Below, in pieces: positions 32,784 through 42,037 of a stretch of DNA of 64,000 nt. Every line of letters begins with the position of its first letter. The stretch's first letter is position 1. Below the pieces are notes generated by a model that worked only from the letters and a program-made list of their open reading frames with translations, did no database searches and was not told the DNA's origin. Position numbers and translations under genes: made by a program. This DNA comes from Caldilineaceae bacterium. Lineage in GTDB: Bacteria; Chloroflexota; Anaerolineae; Caldilineales; Caldilineaceae. Where the stretch lies: NCBI GenBank assembly GCA_020634755.1, contig JACKBC010000022.1:1-64000 (forward strand), read 5' to 3'.

Positions 32784-33539
32784 ATGAGCCAACGCACTTC
32801 TGAAAAGACGCTGGCGCGCAGAATCGAGTTCCTGCAGAGCATTCCGCTGTTTGCCGCATTAAGCGACGCGGAATTGAACTTGCTTCTCCAAGACCTGCGC
32901 CCCAAGGAATATGGCAAAGATGAGATTGTTTTGCGCCAGGGTGATGAAAGCCGCGAACTATATATTATATTTAAAGGGAAAGTGCGCATCTATAAAGTGA
33001 GCCCATCTGGCAACGAAACCTCCATTGCCATTTTTGGCGAGCGCGACATTATTGGTGAGCAGTCGGCCATTGACGGCGCGCCACGGCAGAGCAGCGCAAA
33101 AGCCATTAACGCGGTGACGCTATTGGTCATGTCGCACGAGGCTTTTGCCCATCATTTGCAAAATATCCCCAAATTGATGCTGGGTTTGGTGCAACTGCTC
33201 AACCAAAAGTTACGCTGGACTGCCGCTTTTGCTGAATCGGTGGCGCAGTTTGACGCCGCGGGGCGGCTGCTGCATATTTTGCTGCTTTATAATGAACAAT
33301 ATGGCGTGCGCACAGAAGAGAACGGCCATGTGTACCACGTGCTCGATCTGTCGCTCAATCAGACCGACTTGGCATCGCTGGTGGGCGCGCGGCGTGAATG
33401 GGTCAACCGCATTCTGGGCGATTGGCGCAAGCGCGGCCTCATGGAGTTCAATAATGGTGTGGTCACCATCCTGGATCTGCAACGCGTCACTGCCGAGCGC
33501 GACAGCCGCATTGAAGCCAATCAGGGCGGAGAGTGGTAG
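32784..33539 (+). CDS. Crp/Fnr family transcription regulator
   Basis: 251 residues from the ATG at 32784, supported by GAGGAG seven nucleotides upstream. The N-terminal cyclic-nucleotide-binding beta-barrel is clear (IPLFAALSDAELNLLLQDLR, VLRQGDESRELYIIFKGKV, GERDIIGEQSAIDGAPRQSS), followed by a dimer helix and a winged helix-turn-helix (LNQTDLASLVGARREWVNRI, LRKRG-type wing). No Fnr cysteine cluster is visible, so the signal is a small molecule rather than oxygen via Fe-S. The effector arginine/serine pattern is not clearly that of E. coli Crp. Two tandem half-copies of the family A repeat occupy its immediate leader, so it may be post-transcriptionally controlled (inference). Confidence 0.9.
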   Translation: MSQRTSEKTLARRIEFLQSIPLFAALSDAELNLLLQDLRPKEYGKDEIVLRQGDESRELYIIFKGKVRIYKVSPSGNETSIAIFGERDIIGEQSAIDGAPRQSSAKAINAVTLLVMSHEAFAHHLQNIPKLMLGLVQLLNQKLRWTAAFAESVAQFDAAGRLLHILLLYNEQYGVRTEENGHVYHVLDLSLNQTDLASLVGARREWVNRILGDWRKRGLMEFNNGVVTILDLQRVTAERDSRIEANQGGEW

Positions 33540-33566
33540 AATTTTCGGTTTGCGAATTGTAGGCTC

Positions 33567-35180
33567 ATGGTAAAAAGGTGGCGGGCTTCCGGGCATTTAT
33601 GGTTGGTGCTGATTGTTGCATTGGGCGCCGGCTTGCGCTTTTGGGCAATTGGCGCCAAAACGATTTGGCTGGATGAGGCCTTTAGCATTTGGGTGGCCCA
33701 GCACAGCGTGCCGGAAATCGTCCAGTGGCTCATACGCATCGACCAGCATCCGCCGCTTTATTACATGCTGCTGCACTATTGGATCGACGCTTTTGGCGAC
33801 CTACAAGGCGCCGTGCGCGCGTTCTCTGCCCTCTGTGGGACGTTGGCGATTCCGCTCTTTTATGCCACAGGCAAAGCCTTTTATGACGCCAAAGTAGGGC
33901 TCATGGCCGCGCTCATATTGGCTGTGGCGCCTTTCCACGTACGCTTTGCGCAAGAGACGCGCATGTATGCGCTTCTGACGCTGGCCGTGGTGGCGGCGCT
34001 CTATTTTTTGGCCCACCTTTTGCGAAACCCGCGGGCAGCAACTTGGCGCTGGCTGGGGCTGGCCGTGGCCCAAGCCGTCATTATGCTGACCCACAACACG
34101 GCCACCGTCTATTTCCCCCTGGCCCTCAATTTCGCCCTCATTCTCATTATCTTTCTCCAGTCTACCGCGCGCATACATGCCGCCGATCTGCCCAGCCTGA
34201 AAAACCTGGTCTGGGCTGGATTTATGCGCAAGTGGCTGCTGTTTCAGCTTTTGGCGCTGCTTATCTGGTCGGTGTGGGCGTGGGCCTTTGTGGTGCAAGC
34301 GCGCGGGGTGGATGCTGAGTTTTGGATCGCGCCGCCCACGCTGGATTCGATCCTGTCCACGCTGCATACGCTGATCCTGGCCCATCTGCCGCGCTGGTTT
34401 CCCCTCTATCCACTGGCGGATCTTCTTTTTGGGGGGCTGGCCGTCTATGGCGTTTATGGACAAAGACGCCAACCGGGCCGCGCCATACTATTGAGCGTGC
34501 TCTTTGGCGCACCGATTCTGATTGCCCTGGGCGTGAGTTTGCGCCGCCCGCTCTTTTATGACCGCACGCTGATCTGGGTGACGCTTCCCCTCTATTTGCT
34601 AATGGCCGTGGGCATTGTGGAAATTGGACGGCGGGCGAGTTTGGTCCGCACGTCCTGGCGGCCCCGGTCAGTGCAAGCCACGCTCAGTGCCATAATGGAC
34701 CCGGCGCAGGTTGGATATTGGCTGAGCATTGGTGGCATCCTGATGCTGAGCGCGCTTGCGCTGCACTCCTACTATGTTTATTTTCACAAAGAGGATTGGG
34801 ATAAAGCAGCGGCCTATTTGGCTGCGCAGGCACAGCCCGGCGATATGATTATCTTTAACGCCACTTGGGTGCAATTGCCCTTTGACTATTATTTTCGCCA
34901 TTATGAACGGGATGTGGAGCTGCGCGGGGCGCCCGTTGACCTTTTTGATCGGGGCGTTTTGGAGCCCAAGATGACGGAAGCAGATGTGCCGCATATGCAG
35001 CAGCTCATTGCCAACCGGGAGCGTGTCTGGCTGGTCTATTCACACGAGTGGTACACGGACCCCCAACATATTGTGGTGCGCGAGTTGACGCGGGCCATGC
35101 AGGCAGCGGACCGCCAAGAATTTGAGGGGTTACAGGTGTTAGAGTTTGTCAAAGGCTCTACGGCCACAGCCGCGCCATAA
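33567..35180 (+). CDS. GT39-like membrane glycosyltransferase
   Basis: 537 residues. The N-terminal segment LRFWAIGAKTIWLDEAFSIW has the DE-type acidic motif of the first outside loop, and IDQHPPLYYMLLHYWID and RFAQETRMYALL follow, as in the PMT/ArnT-like (GT39/GT83) superfamily. About ten membrane helices are followed by an extracytoplasmic C-terminal part (DKAAAYLAAQAQPGDMIIFN). These enzymes transfer sugars from polyprenyl-phosphate donors to proteins or lipids outside the membrane. It starts 27 nt after the Crp/Fnr gene and may be co-transcribed with it. Many Thr/Pro-rich exported proteins in this window are possible acceptors (inference). Confidence 0.85.
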   Translation: MVKRWRASGHLWLVLIVALGAGLRFWAIGAKTIWLDEAFSIWVAQHSVPEIVQWLIRIDQHPPLYYMLLHYWIDAFGDLQGAVRAFSALCGTLAIPLFYATGKAFYDAKVGLMAALILAVAPFHVRFAQETRMYALLTLAVVAALYFLAHLLRNPRAATWRWLGLAVAQAVIMLTHNTATVYFPLALNFALILIIFLQSTARIHAADLPSLKNLVWAGFMRKWLLFQLLALLIWSVWAWAFVVQARGVDAEFWIAPPTLDSILSTLHTLILAHLPRWFPLYPLADLLFGGLAVYGVYGQRRQPGRAILLSVLFGAPILIALGVSLRRPLFYDRTLIWVTLPLYLLMAVGIVEIGRRASLVRTSWRPRSVQATLSAIMDPAQVGYWLSIGGILMLSALALHSYYVYFHKEDWDKAAAYLAAQAQPGDMIIFNATWVQLPFDYYFRHYERDVELRGAPVDLFDRGVLEPKMTEADVPHMQQLIANRERVWLVYSHEWYTDPQHIVVRELTRAMQAADRQEFEGLQVLEFVKGSTATAAP

Positions 35181-35378
35181 TCCAACTTGCGCGGCGCCCT
35201 TGGATCGCCAGGGCGAAATAGGTGCTTACTCGTCAACATCGACAAAAAGTTGTCGACAACGCAATAATTTTTCGTCGGTGTTGCCAGAGGCTTTATTTGC
35301 GCCGCCGACCTGAGCCCCCAGCGAAGGCGCAACTATGTAGAGAGCTGGCCCGGAGACTTTTACGCCGGGCTGGCGGCA

Positions 35379-35852
35379 TTATCCATTTTCTATCCCCAGC
35401 CGTTGCAGTAAACGCGGCCACCCGACCACCAACATATTTTCTATCTCACGCAACGTGCGGCGATAGACCGCTTCGTCTTGCCCAATGGGGTCGGCAATAT
35501 CGCCTTGCAGTCCAGCCAGTTCGCTGAGCAGCAGGACCTTGTCCAGATTTTCGGGCGACTGGTAGAAGATGTGGCGGCGATGCGCTTCCTCCATCACCAA
35601 AATCAGATCTGCTTCTTGAATTAAATCATACGACAAGCGCTGGGAGCGATGAGCGCTAATATCAATGCCTTTGCGCGCCAGGGCGGTTACCGAATGCGCG
35701 CTGGCCGCTATATCCGGCGCCGCGCCGGTGCCGGCAGACTTTACAAGGAGTTGATCGGCCAGATGGGCGGTCTCGATGTAGCGCGTTAGCAGCCCGGCCA
35801 CCATGGGCGAACGGCAGATATTTCCGGTGCAGACAATTAAAATGGTTTTCAT
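35379..35852 (-). CDS. Low-molecular-weight protein-tyrosine phosphatase (Wzb-like)
   Basis: 157 residues. The active-site loop is CTGNICRS (C8 to R14), immediately at the N-terminus as the family requires, with the general-acid aspartate in DPIGQDEAVYRR. It lies 70 nt downstream of the tyrosine-kinase gene on the same strand, so its substrate is probably the phosphorylated tyrosine tail of that kinase, which regulates exopolysaccharide export. An arsenate-reductase-like role is less likely in this context. Confidence 0.92.
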   Translation of the reverse strand: MKTILIVCTGNICRSPMVAGLLTRYIETAHLADQLLVKSAGTGAAPDIAASAHSVTALARKGIDISAHRSQRLSYDLIQEADLILVMEEAHRRHIFYQSPENLDKVLLLSELAGLQGDIADPIGQDEAVYRRTLREIENMLVVGWPRLLQRLGIENG

Positions 35853-35922
35853 AATCAGCTTGATGATTGCAGCAGTGGTGATGCCGATGCGCCTCTGTCG
35901 CTGATTATGAAGATGTCAATAA

Positions 35923-37596
35923 TCAGCTGCCGGTTAGCGAGGGCATTCGTTTGCGCTGACCGCTGTTCGGGCCAGGCAGCACGGCTACGCCATACTCTTC
36001 GTTGTTTTTGCCCGTATGTCCATACCCATATGCATCGTAATTATAATAGTAACCGCTATTCTTTGTCGAGGTTCCATTGAGCACAACGCCGGCCAGATGT
36101 GCATTGACCTGGCGCAGCGCGGCCAAACCGCGTTTGGCCACTTCGCCGCGCGTCTTGCCGGCGCGCAGCACATACAAAACACCATCGGTGCGTACGGAAA
36201 GCGCGGCGGCGTCCGCCAGCAGCGTGGCTGGCGGGCTATCGATGAGAATGGTGTCGGCTTCGTCGCGCAGTCGGGTCAGCAGTTCCAACATGCGCTGCGA
36301 GCCAAGCAATTCGGCCGGATTCGGCGGCAACGGACCGGAGGTCAGCACGCGCAGCCCGGGGACGGAAGTGCGCTGCAAGACGCGGTCAAAATCGACCTGG
36401 TTGCCCAGCAAGGCCGTGGAAAGTCCCACATTGTTGATCAAATGGAAAAGTTGATGCTGCGTGGGCCGGTGCAGATCGGCGTCGACCACAATAATGCGGT
36501 TGCCGGCGTGGGCCAGCGCCGCCGCTAAATTGGCCGTAGTAATCGATTTGCCATCGCCCATTTCTGGGCTGGTGACCAGCAGCATTTGCATGCGGTGATC
36601 AATGGAAGCAAATTGGAGATTGGTGCGCAGCACGCGATATGCTTCCGCCACCGACGACTTGGGGTTGGAAAGCATGATCAGTTTGGAGTTGAAAATCGGT
36701 ACGCTGCCGGTCAGTACCGCCGATTTGGTATCCGACATTTTCGGCACCGCGGTCAGCGTGTTGATGCCCAGGCGAATGCGCACATCGTCGCTGGTGTTGA
36801 TCGAGTCGTCCATATATTCAATCAAATAGGCGCCGCCTGCGGCCAACACCAACCCCACTACGGCGGCCAGCGCCACATTAAAGAGCAAATTGGTGTCGAC
36901 TGGGCGCGTGGGAATGGATGCCTTTTCGATGACCTGTATGGTGTTAACCGCACCGCGTTGGGTGCTGGCCAGCATATCTGTATAGTTGGTTTGCAGCGTG
37001 GCCAACTTGTCTTCTAGCGTGGCAATCTCTTTTTGCTTGTCGGCAATTTGACGTGCATTGAGAATGTCCAGCAATTCCGCCTGATTTTTGCTGATCTCTT
37101 GCTCTGTGACCAGAATGCTCTGCTCCAGTTTGGCCAATTGCTGGGTTACAAACTCTTGGCGCCCTTGGCGTTCCTGACCGGCGGGGCTTTGTAAAATGAG
37201 CTGATTCACCAATTCGTTGGCCACGCCATAAGCCAGCTCCGGGTTACGCGCATCGACGCTGATCTCAATGAGCTGCGTGTTTGGTACGACGGCCACGCTG
37301 TAAGATGGTAAGCTTGAAATCCCCAATGCCATCATGGTCGCCAGGCGCACATTATCACGCGTGGCAATATCTGCATAGGTGCGCGCCAGCTGCTGCGATA
37401 GAAAAATCGAGTTGTTGTTGGGGTTTGGGTCGGTAATGGCCGAGCCAATCATAATGGTCGAATTAGAGCGGTAGACCAGCGGCTGCGACTTGGTGTATAG
37501 ATAGCCCGAGGCGGCTGCCAAGCCCGTGGCCACCACCCAAAACCACCACCATTTAAGCAAAGGGCGTAGATAATAACGTAGTTCTAGATTGTCCAT
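35923..37596 (-). CDS. Wzc/CapAB-like chain-length regulator and BY-type tyrosine kinase
   Basis: 557 residues from the ATG at 37596 (AAGGA upstream); a longer frame to 37644 lacks support. The N-terminal Wzz-type region begins with RYYLRPLLKWWWFWVVATGL (first membrane helix), has a coiled-coil periplasm-side region (LAKLEQSILVTEQEISKNQA) and a second helix (LLFNVALAAVVGLVLAAGGA). The C-terminal kinase has Walker A SPEMGDGKSITTANLA, Walker A' VVDADLHRPTQH and Walker B ILIDSPP. The tail carries a tyrosine cluster, YYYNYDAYGYG, the expected autophosphorylation site. It controls polymer length and export with its partner phosphatase downstream. Family B hairpin repeats lie upstream. Confidence 0.93.
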   Translation of the reverse strand: MDNLELRYYLRPLLKWWWFWVVATGLAAASGYLYTKSQPLVYRSNSTIMIGSAITDPNPNNNSIFLSQQLARTYADIATRDNVRLATMMALGISSLPSYSVAVVPNTQLIEISVDARNPELAYGVANELVNQLILQSPAGQERQGRQEFVTQQLAKLEQSILVTEQEISKNQAELLDILNARQIADKQKEIATLEDKLATLQTNYTDMLASTQRGAVNTIQVIEKASIPTRPVDTNLLFNVALAAVVGLVLAAGGAYLIEYMDDSINTSDDVRIRLGINTLTAVPKMSDTKSAVLTGSVPIFNSKLIMLSNPKSSVAEAYRVLRTNLQFASIDHRMQMLLVTSPEMGDGKSITTANLAAALAHAGNRIIVVDADLHRPTQHQLFHLINNVGLSTALLGNQVDFDRVLQRTSVPGLRVLTSGPLPPNPAELLGSQRMLELLTRLRDEADTILIDSPPATLLADAAALSVRTDGVLYVLRAGKTRGEVAKRGLAALRQVNAHLAGVVLNGTSTKNSGYYYNYDAYGYGHTGKNNEEYGVAVLPGPNSGQRKRMPSLTGS

Positions 37597-37626
37597 AACG
37601 CTTAATTCCTTGGATGAAAAAGAAGG

Positions 37627-37712
37627 GCCCTGTGTCCGCCACAAGCGCCATTATACAAATCCTCAAGAGCTTGCATGATGGCGCTGTGTCCAACACAACC
37701 GCCATCATGCAA
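37627..37712. repeat. Hairpin repeat, family B, two copies before the Wzc-like gene
   Basis: A complete hairpin (37667-37712: TTGCATGATGGCGCTGTG ... ACAACCGCCATCATGCAAG) is preceded by a decayed partial copy (about 37627-37656). It occupies most of the gap between the beta-propeller gene and the kinase gene. Confidence 0.7.
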
Positions 37713-37740
37713 GTTATAATATCTTGTTCTGGCGAAATCC

Positions 37741-40700
37741 TTAACGAGTCCAGACTGGGTAGGCATCGTTATATTCGTTGTTGCTAATGTTATGCTGGTC
37801 AGAACCATCTGCATTCATGATGAAAAGCTGATTGTGACCAGTGCGATTTGAGAAGAAAACGATCTTCTGTCCATCCGGCGAAAAGCTGGGATGTTTGTCC
37901 CAAACGTGCTCATTATGAGTCAATTGTTCAGTCACGCTGCCGTCTAGCCGGATGCGATAGATCTCATCATTGCCGCTATTGGCGCTGACAAAGGCGATCC
38001 ACTCGCTGGTTGGCGACCAGGCCGGATCATAACTCATGCTGCGTTCGCCGCCAGAGAAGGTGGTCAACTGGCGAGTTGTATTGTACTCATAAGAGCGAAT
38101 GTGTATCTGACGCAAGCGGTTGGCGTCTGGCGATACAATGGCCTCCTTCCGCCCATCCGGTGAAAACGCCAGTTGGTTGCGCGCCAGCGGATAGACCCAC
38201 GGCTGTGTAATCCCAAACAGCTCGCCCGTATTTGGATCTAATGCATATGTTTCATCCTGGCCGCTGCGGTCAGAAATAAAGAGTATTTTGTTGCGGAAAA
38301 ATTCCGGCAGCTGATCGGGTACATCAAAGGTTGGCGTGGGTGTCGGCGTCGGCGTAAAGTTGCCGCTGGGCACAATGAGCGGCAGCGGCGTGCTGGTGGG
38401 CGATTGTTGCGGCGTCGGTGTGGGCGTTGGCGTCAGCACAACCACGTTCCACGGGAGGGGCGTGGGCGTGCCAGTCGTCTGCACCATGGCTTCCAGGATC
38501 ACCGCATTGGCGGCGGCGGTCGCTTCATTTTCCGGCAGCGCCGTGGCAATCACATATTCAGCAATCACCGCGTTGTATGGCAGCGGCGTGGCGGTGGGCA
38601 GACCCGCCGCGGCTTCTGCCGTGGCCGTCTCCACAAGGGCGGCCACGGTGGCTACATTTTCCGGCGGCGGCGAGGGCAAAATCAGCACCGGCGTTACGTA
38701 GTTTGCCGGCGCCGGCGTAAACGTTCCGGTTGTTTGGGCCACGGCCGTGGCATAGAGCGCTCGTCCCTGCTCTTCTTCTGGGCTGGCTGGCGTGGGCGTT
38801 TCTAACAATACCGGCGGCAGCCCGTTGTTGCGCGCCACGACCTGTACCGTGGCCAAATTTTGTGGAAACGGTGTAGGGGTAAAGATGCGGCCCGGCACCG
38901 GCGTAAACGTACCCACTGTCTGGGCAATGGTGGTGGCCGTGGCCGCCTGCGCCACCGCCGTGACCACATTCTCTGGCACGGGCGTTAGCGTGGCCACTAT
39001 AAATTCTTCGGTGGGCAGCGCCGGGGCCACATCGGGTCGCGGTCCCAATGTGAGGAACAGCTCGGGTGGTGCACCGCCCGATTCGGGGCCGCGACCCGAG
39101 TCCCAGGCAAAGAGCGTTTCCGCCTCGGCGCTAGACGCGTAAATGCGCACGGTCAAAGAGTCTGCTCCAGACAGCAGCTGATTTTCTAGCCAGGCGCGGG
39201 CGGCGGCATCCAATTGCCAGAAGTTGACTTTGTCCGCAGCCAGGTCCTCGGTGTGCAGCTCTGGAAAAAGAATCATGGAGGGCGGGGCGCTAATGGCCGC
39301 ATCGTAGTTGGCCAGCACCAGGCTTTCCAAATCGCTAGCGGCAATAAGTTGCAGATACCAAATGGCGGGCACATCGGGACGCAGATGTTCATCGGATAGC
39401 CCGGTGAGCGCCAGGGTTGCTTCGCGAATGGGGGCGCCGCGCGGAATACGGCTCAAGTCAAAGCGCACTACCGAAAAGTAGGTTTCGCCTTCAAAAAAGC
39501 CGGAATATAAAAAGGAGTCGTTTAGATTATTGCGCCGCGAATCGTTGGACTTCCACCAACCGGCGTCGCCATTGAGCGGAACCAGGCTGAGCGCCCGTCC
39601 GTCCGGCTCGGGCGTGGACGTGACAAAGCGCGCGGCTGTATTGACATCTTCAGAATTGCTACTGCCAGATTTACTATCTTCAGAATTATCACCTTCAGAA
39701 GCCACCCCGGGAGCGGCTGCCGTTGGCGATGCAAGCAGCGCGGCCATTGCCGTGGCAGAAGCCGTCGGCGTGGCGGTGGGGGCCAGCGTCACGGCTGCGC
39801 TTGGAACTTTCGTACCGGCGACTTGCGCGTCATTGTTTGGCTCAGCCGGTTGTGGCCCAAGCAGCGCATTGTCCTTGGTGGGTGTTGCCAGCGCTGCCAA
39901 AATGGTATTGGTGGACTGTGCGGATGTATCATTGCTGTTGGCGGCGGTTAAGCGCTTGGGCGTCGGATGCGCATCCATCGGCACGGCAATCTGGACCGCC
40001 ACACCATTGTCAACAGTATTAGTCAGCCCATTTGTGGCCGTGATTTCGCCCGTCTGTGTCATGGTCGTGGCGCCGTGAAGCTCACTCGCACCATTGGACA
40101 GCCCCGTACCGGCTTGTCCGTCAGCCGCACCAGCGCCATTGGCAAAGGGCGGCAAAATGCCGCGGGTTGCCAACATATCTGTCACGACCCCGGCTTTCTG
40201 GGTAACGGCAGCCATTACAGGTTGCAACTGATTGGTGTAGGCCGCATAGCCTGCGCCTGCCGCCAGCAAAACCAGAAGCGTAAGCAGCGTGAACAACCCG
40301 CGGGCTCGGCGCCGCCTGGGCGCATATGCACCGTAGTATGGCGCGCCTTGGCCTGGTATTTCGTAGCCCACCAAGGGGGGCGGTGGCGTCACGTAGGGCG
40401 ATTGGCCGGAGTGTGCATTCTGGGCATCGCTAAAGGGCGCGCTATTTGCGGACGTTGCATCCATGTATTGATGAGCGCCCTGGCCCATGCGGCTATCTGT
40501 GGATGATGGGTTTTGTGATGTCGGCTCTGCATGAGTTTGGGGCGTATTGTTAACCGGCTGGTTTGGATTGGCCGATTTTAAAGGCTCTGTCTCATCTCTG
40601 CGCGGTGTGGATGCAGATAAGGCGTTGGTGGATAATCCGGCGCGTTGTTGGGGCGGTTCGGGCGGTAACGATATGTTGCCCGAAAGGACGCGTCCGATTG

Positions 40701-40983
40701 GGCGCGGTTGCCCATTGTGTCCATTGGGCGCTCCATGGTCCACTGGTGCGGCGGGGGAAATGCCGGGCGCGCCGGCAAGTTCAACGCGCACGGGCCCGCT
40801 ATAAAGCGGGCAATTGAGATGATTGGCTTGGAGGCAAAATCCATGCTGATGTTCGGCATTGGGCGTAAAGGGTACACCGCGCACAAAGCAGCTGTGTGCT
40901 GGTGTGGGCATCATATAAATGGAGCTACGGTCTTCGCGCAATCCAATGTGGGGACAATTGGTAAATGATGCTATGTCTGACAT
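37741..40983 (-). CDS. Large membrane-anchored protein: Cys-motif domain, Thr/Pro repeats, DNRLRE and beta-propeller
   Basis: 1080 residues. The cytoplasmic N-terminus has four spaced cysteines (C10, C32, C50, C58: NCPHIGLRED ... HSCF ... GFCLQA ... NCPLY), a motif I recognise from other Chloroflexota proteins and probably metal-binding. One membrane helix follows (GLFTLLTLLVLLAAGAGYAA, about 230-252). Outside come an Ala/Thr-rich stalk, a DNRLRE-type beta domain (residues ~460-655, with WWKSNDSRRNNLNDSFLYSG and FAWDSGRG), repeated segments ending 'TPxPxN', and PD40/TolB-like propeller blades (ILFISDRSGQDETYALD, FSPDGQKIVFFSNRTGHNQL). Function unknown. Location within the glycan locus suggests a role in surface assembly or sensing. 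Confidence 0.83.
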   Translation of the reverse strand: MSDIASFTNCPHIGLREDRSSIYMMPTPAHSCFVRGVPFTPNAEHQHGFCLQANHLNCPLYSGPVRVELAGAPGISPAAPVDHGAPNGHNGQPRPIGRVLSGNISLPPEPPQQRAGLSTNALSASTPRRDETEPLKSANPNQPVNNTPQTHAEPTSQNPSSTDSRMGQGAHQYMDATSANSAPFSDAQNAHSGQSPYVTPPPPLVGYEIPGQGAPYYGAYAPRRRRARGLFTLLTLLVLLAAGAGYAAYTNQLQPVMAAVTQKAGVVTDMLATRGILPPFANGAGAADGQAGTGLSNGASELHGATTMTQTGEITATNGLTNTVDNGVAVQIAVPMDAHPTPKRLTAANSNDTSAQSTNTILAALATPTKDNALLGPQPAEPNNDAQVAGTKVPSAAVTLAPTATPTASATAMAALLASPTAAAPGVASEGDNSEDSKSGSSNSEDVNTAARFVTSTPEPDGRALSLVPLNGDAGWWKSNDSRRNNLNDSFLYSGFFEGETYFSVVRFDLSRIPRGAPIREATLALTGLSDEHLRPDVPAIWYLQLIAASDLESLVLANYDAAISAPPSMILFPELHTEDLAADKVNFWQLDAAARAWLENQLLSGADSLTVRIYASSAEAETLFAWDSGRGPESGGAPPELFLTLGPRPDVAPALPTEEFIVATLTPVPENVVTAVAQAATATTIAQTVGTFTPVPGRIFTPTPFPQNLATVQVVARNNGLPPVLLETPTPASPEEEQGRALYATAVAQTTGTFTPAPANYVTPVLILPSPPPENVATVAALVETATAEAAAGLPTATPLPYNAVIAEYVIATALPENEATAAANAVILEAMVQTTGTPTPLPWNVVVLTPTPTPTPQQSPTSTPLPLIVPSGNFTPTPTPTPTFDVPDQLPEFFRNKILFISDRSGQDETYALDPNTGELFGITQPWVYPLARNQLAFSPDGRKEAIVSPDANRLRQIHIRSYEYNTTRQLTTFSGGERSMSYDPAWSPTSEWIAFVSANSGNDEIYRIRLDGSVTEQLTHNEHVWDKHPSFSPDGQKIVFFSNRTGHNQLFIMNADGSDQHNISNNEYNDAYPVWTR

Positions 40984-41383
40984 GATATCCTCGATCAGTA
41001 ACTAGCCGGCTTCGATAGGACATACGCAAGCCTGGCGGCCACAGCGCTCGCTGCGCGAGTTTGCGTTGTGTGTAGGTTCTTACATGCAATGATGGCTCTG
41101 TGCGCTGCACAACCGCCGTCATGCAAGTTCTTACATGCAGTGATGGCTCTGTGCGCTGCACAACCGCCGTCATGCAAGTTTCTTACATGCAGTGATGGCT
41201 CTGTGCGCTGCACAACCGCCGTCATGCAAGTCTCGATGTATAGGACTAATTACTGATGTATTAAGTTACTACCCATTTCTTTCGAAAATCTTGCAAATAT
41301 AAACCGCTTTATTTGTCACCATGTCGTTATCCTTTTCGGCTTATCAGAAACAATTTGTACATTAGACGTCGGAACCCGCATTC
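40984..41383. other. Intergenic region with the triple hairpin array
   Basis: About 400 nt without a gene. A GGACATACGCAAGCC word near 41018 and an adjacent GCGCTCGCTGCGCG hairpin precede the three family B units (41076-41230). The remainder to 41383 is AT-rich and should hold the promoter for genes transcribed away from it, though no boxes are certain. Confidence 0.5.
41076..41230. repeat. Hairpin repeat, family B, three tandem copies
   Basis: Units of 51-52 bp start at about 41076, 41127 and 41178 and are almost identical. Each is a quasi-palindrome: TACATGCA(A/G)TGATGGC then TCTGTGCGC, a short turn, and TGCACAACCGCCGTCATGCA. Confidence 0.9.
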
Positions 41384-41929
41384 TCATCTTAAAATGAGTG
41401 AAATCGCCGCCGCCAGATCGTCGACGAGATCCACAGGTGGCTGGTCGGCCAATAGCGCAGCTAACTGTGGGCCTTGCAAGCCGCTACGCACCAAGATGGA
41501 ACCACAGCCGGCTGCCTGTGCGGCCTGGAAATCGGTGAACGAGTCGCCAATAAAAACGGTGTGCGCCGCCGGCAAATCATATTGGTGCAGCGCTTGCAAG
41601 AGCAGACCGGGGCGCGGTTTGCGGCAAGCGCAATTTTCATCTGGCCGATGCGGGCACATGAAAACCTGGTCAATGCGCCCACCGGCTTCTGCCACTTCGT
41701 GCTGCATCTGGCGATGAATGGCGTCCACTGCGCTGCGTGAGACAATACCGCGCCCAATGGCCGATTGGTTTGTCATGACCAAAATCGGCACGGGTAGCGT
41801 GGCGATTTGGCGCAGGGCTGCTAGCGCATTGGGCAGAAATTGGAATTCGCGCCAGTTCTTCACATAGTCACTGCGTTCGCGATTGATGACGCCATCGCGG
41901 TCTAAAAAAATAGCGGCAAGGTTGTTCAT
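41384..41929 (-). CDS. gmhB: D-glycero-D-manno-heptose-1,7-bisphosphate 7-phosphatase
   Basis: 181 residues from the ATG at 41929 (GGGAG upstream); a longer frame starts at 41944. HAD motif I is FLDRDGVIN (D10 and D12), motif II MTNQSAIGRG, and the characteristic zinc loop CPHRPDENCACRKPRPGLL and GDSFTDFQAAQAAG (motif IV) are intact. It removes the C7 phosphate from heptose-1,7-bisphosphate. It is downstream of GmhA and HddA on the same strand, which points to the GDP-heptose rather than ADP-heptose branch. The nucleotidyltransferase (HddC) needed to finish the pathway is not in the window. Confidence 0.92.
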   Translation of the reverse strand: MNNLAAIFLDRDGVINRERSDYVKNWREFQFLPNALAALRQIATLPVPILVMTNQSAIGRGIVSRSAVDAIHRQMQHEVAEAGGRIDQVFMCPHRPDENCACRKPRPGLLLQALHQYDLPAAHTVFIGDSFTDFQAAQAAGCGSILVRSGLQGPQLAALLADQPPVDLVDDLAAAISLILR

Positions 41930-42037
41930 GCTTATGGCTCCCATGGGGTGTGAAATGCCAAGAGATAGTTTCCTGGCGGGCTACGATTGGGGCAGCTATG
42001 CATCATTACTTTACTCAATGTCATAAAATGAGCGAAA

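Noticed and set aside
37741..40983. Annotation of the 1080-residue protein as TolB
   Set aside because: Only the C-terminal part resembles TolB propeller blades; there are no Tol-Pal genes, and the domain order is different.
41076..41230. CRISPR array
   Set aside because: The three units are complete tandem hairpins with no variable spacers, and no cas genes are present.
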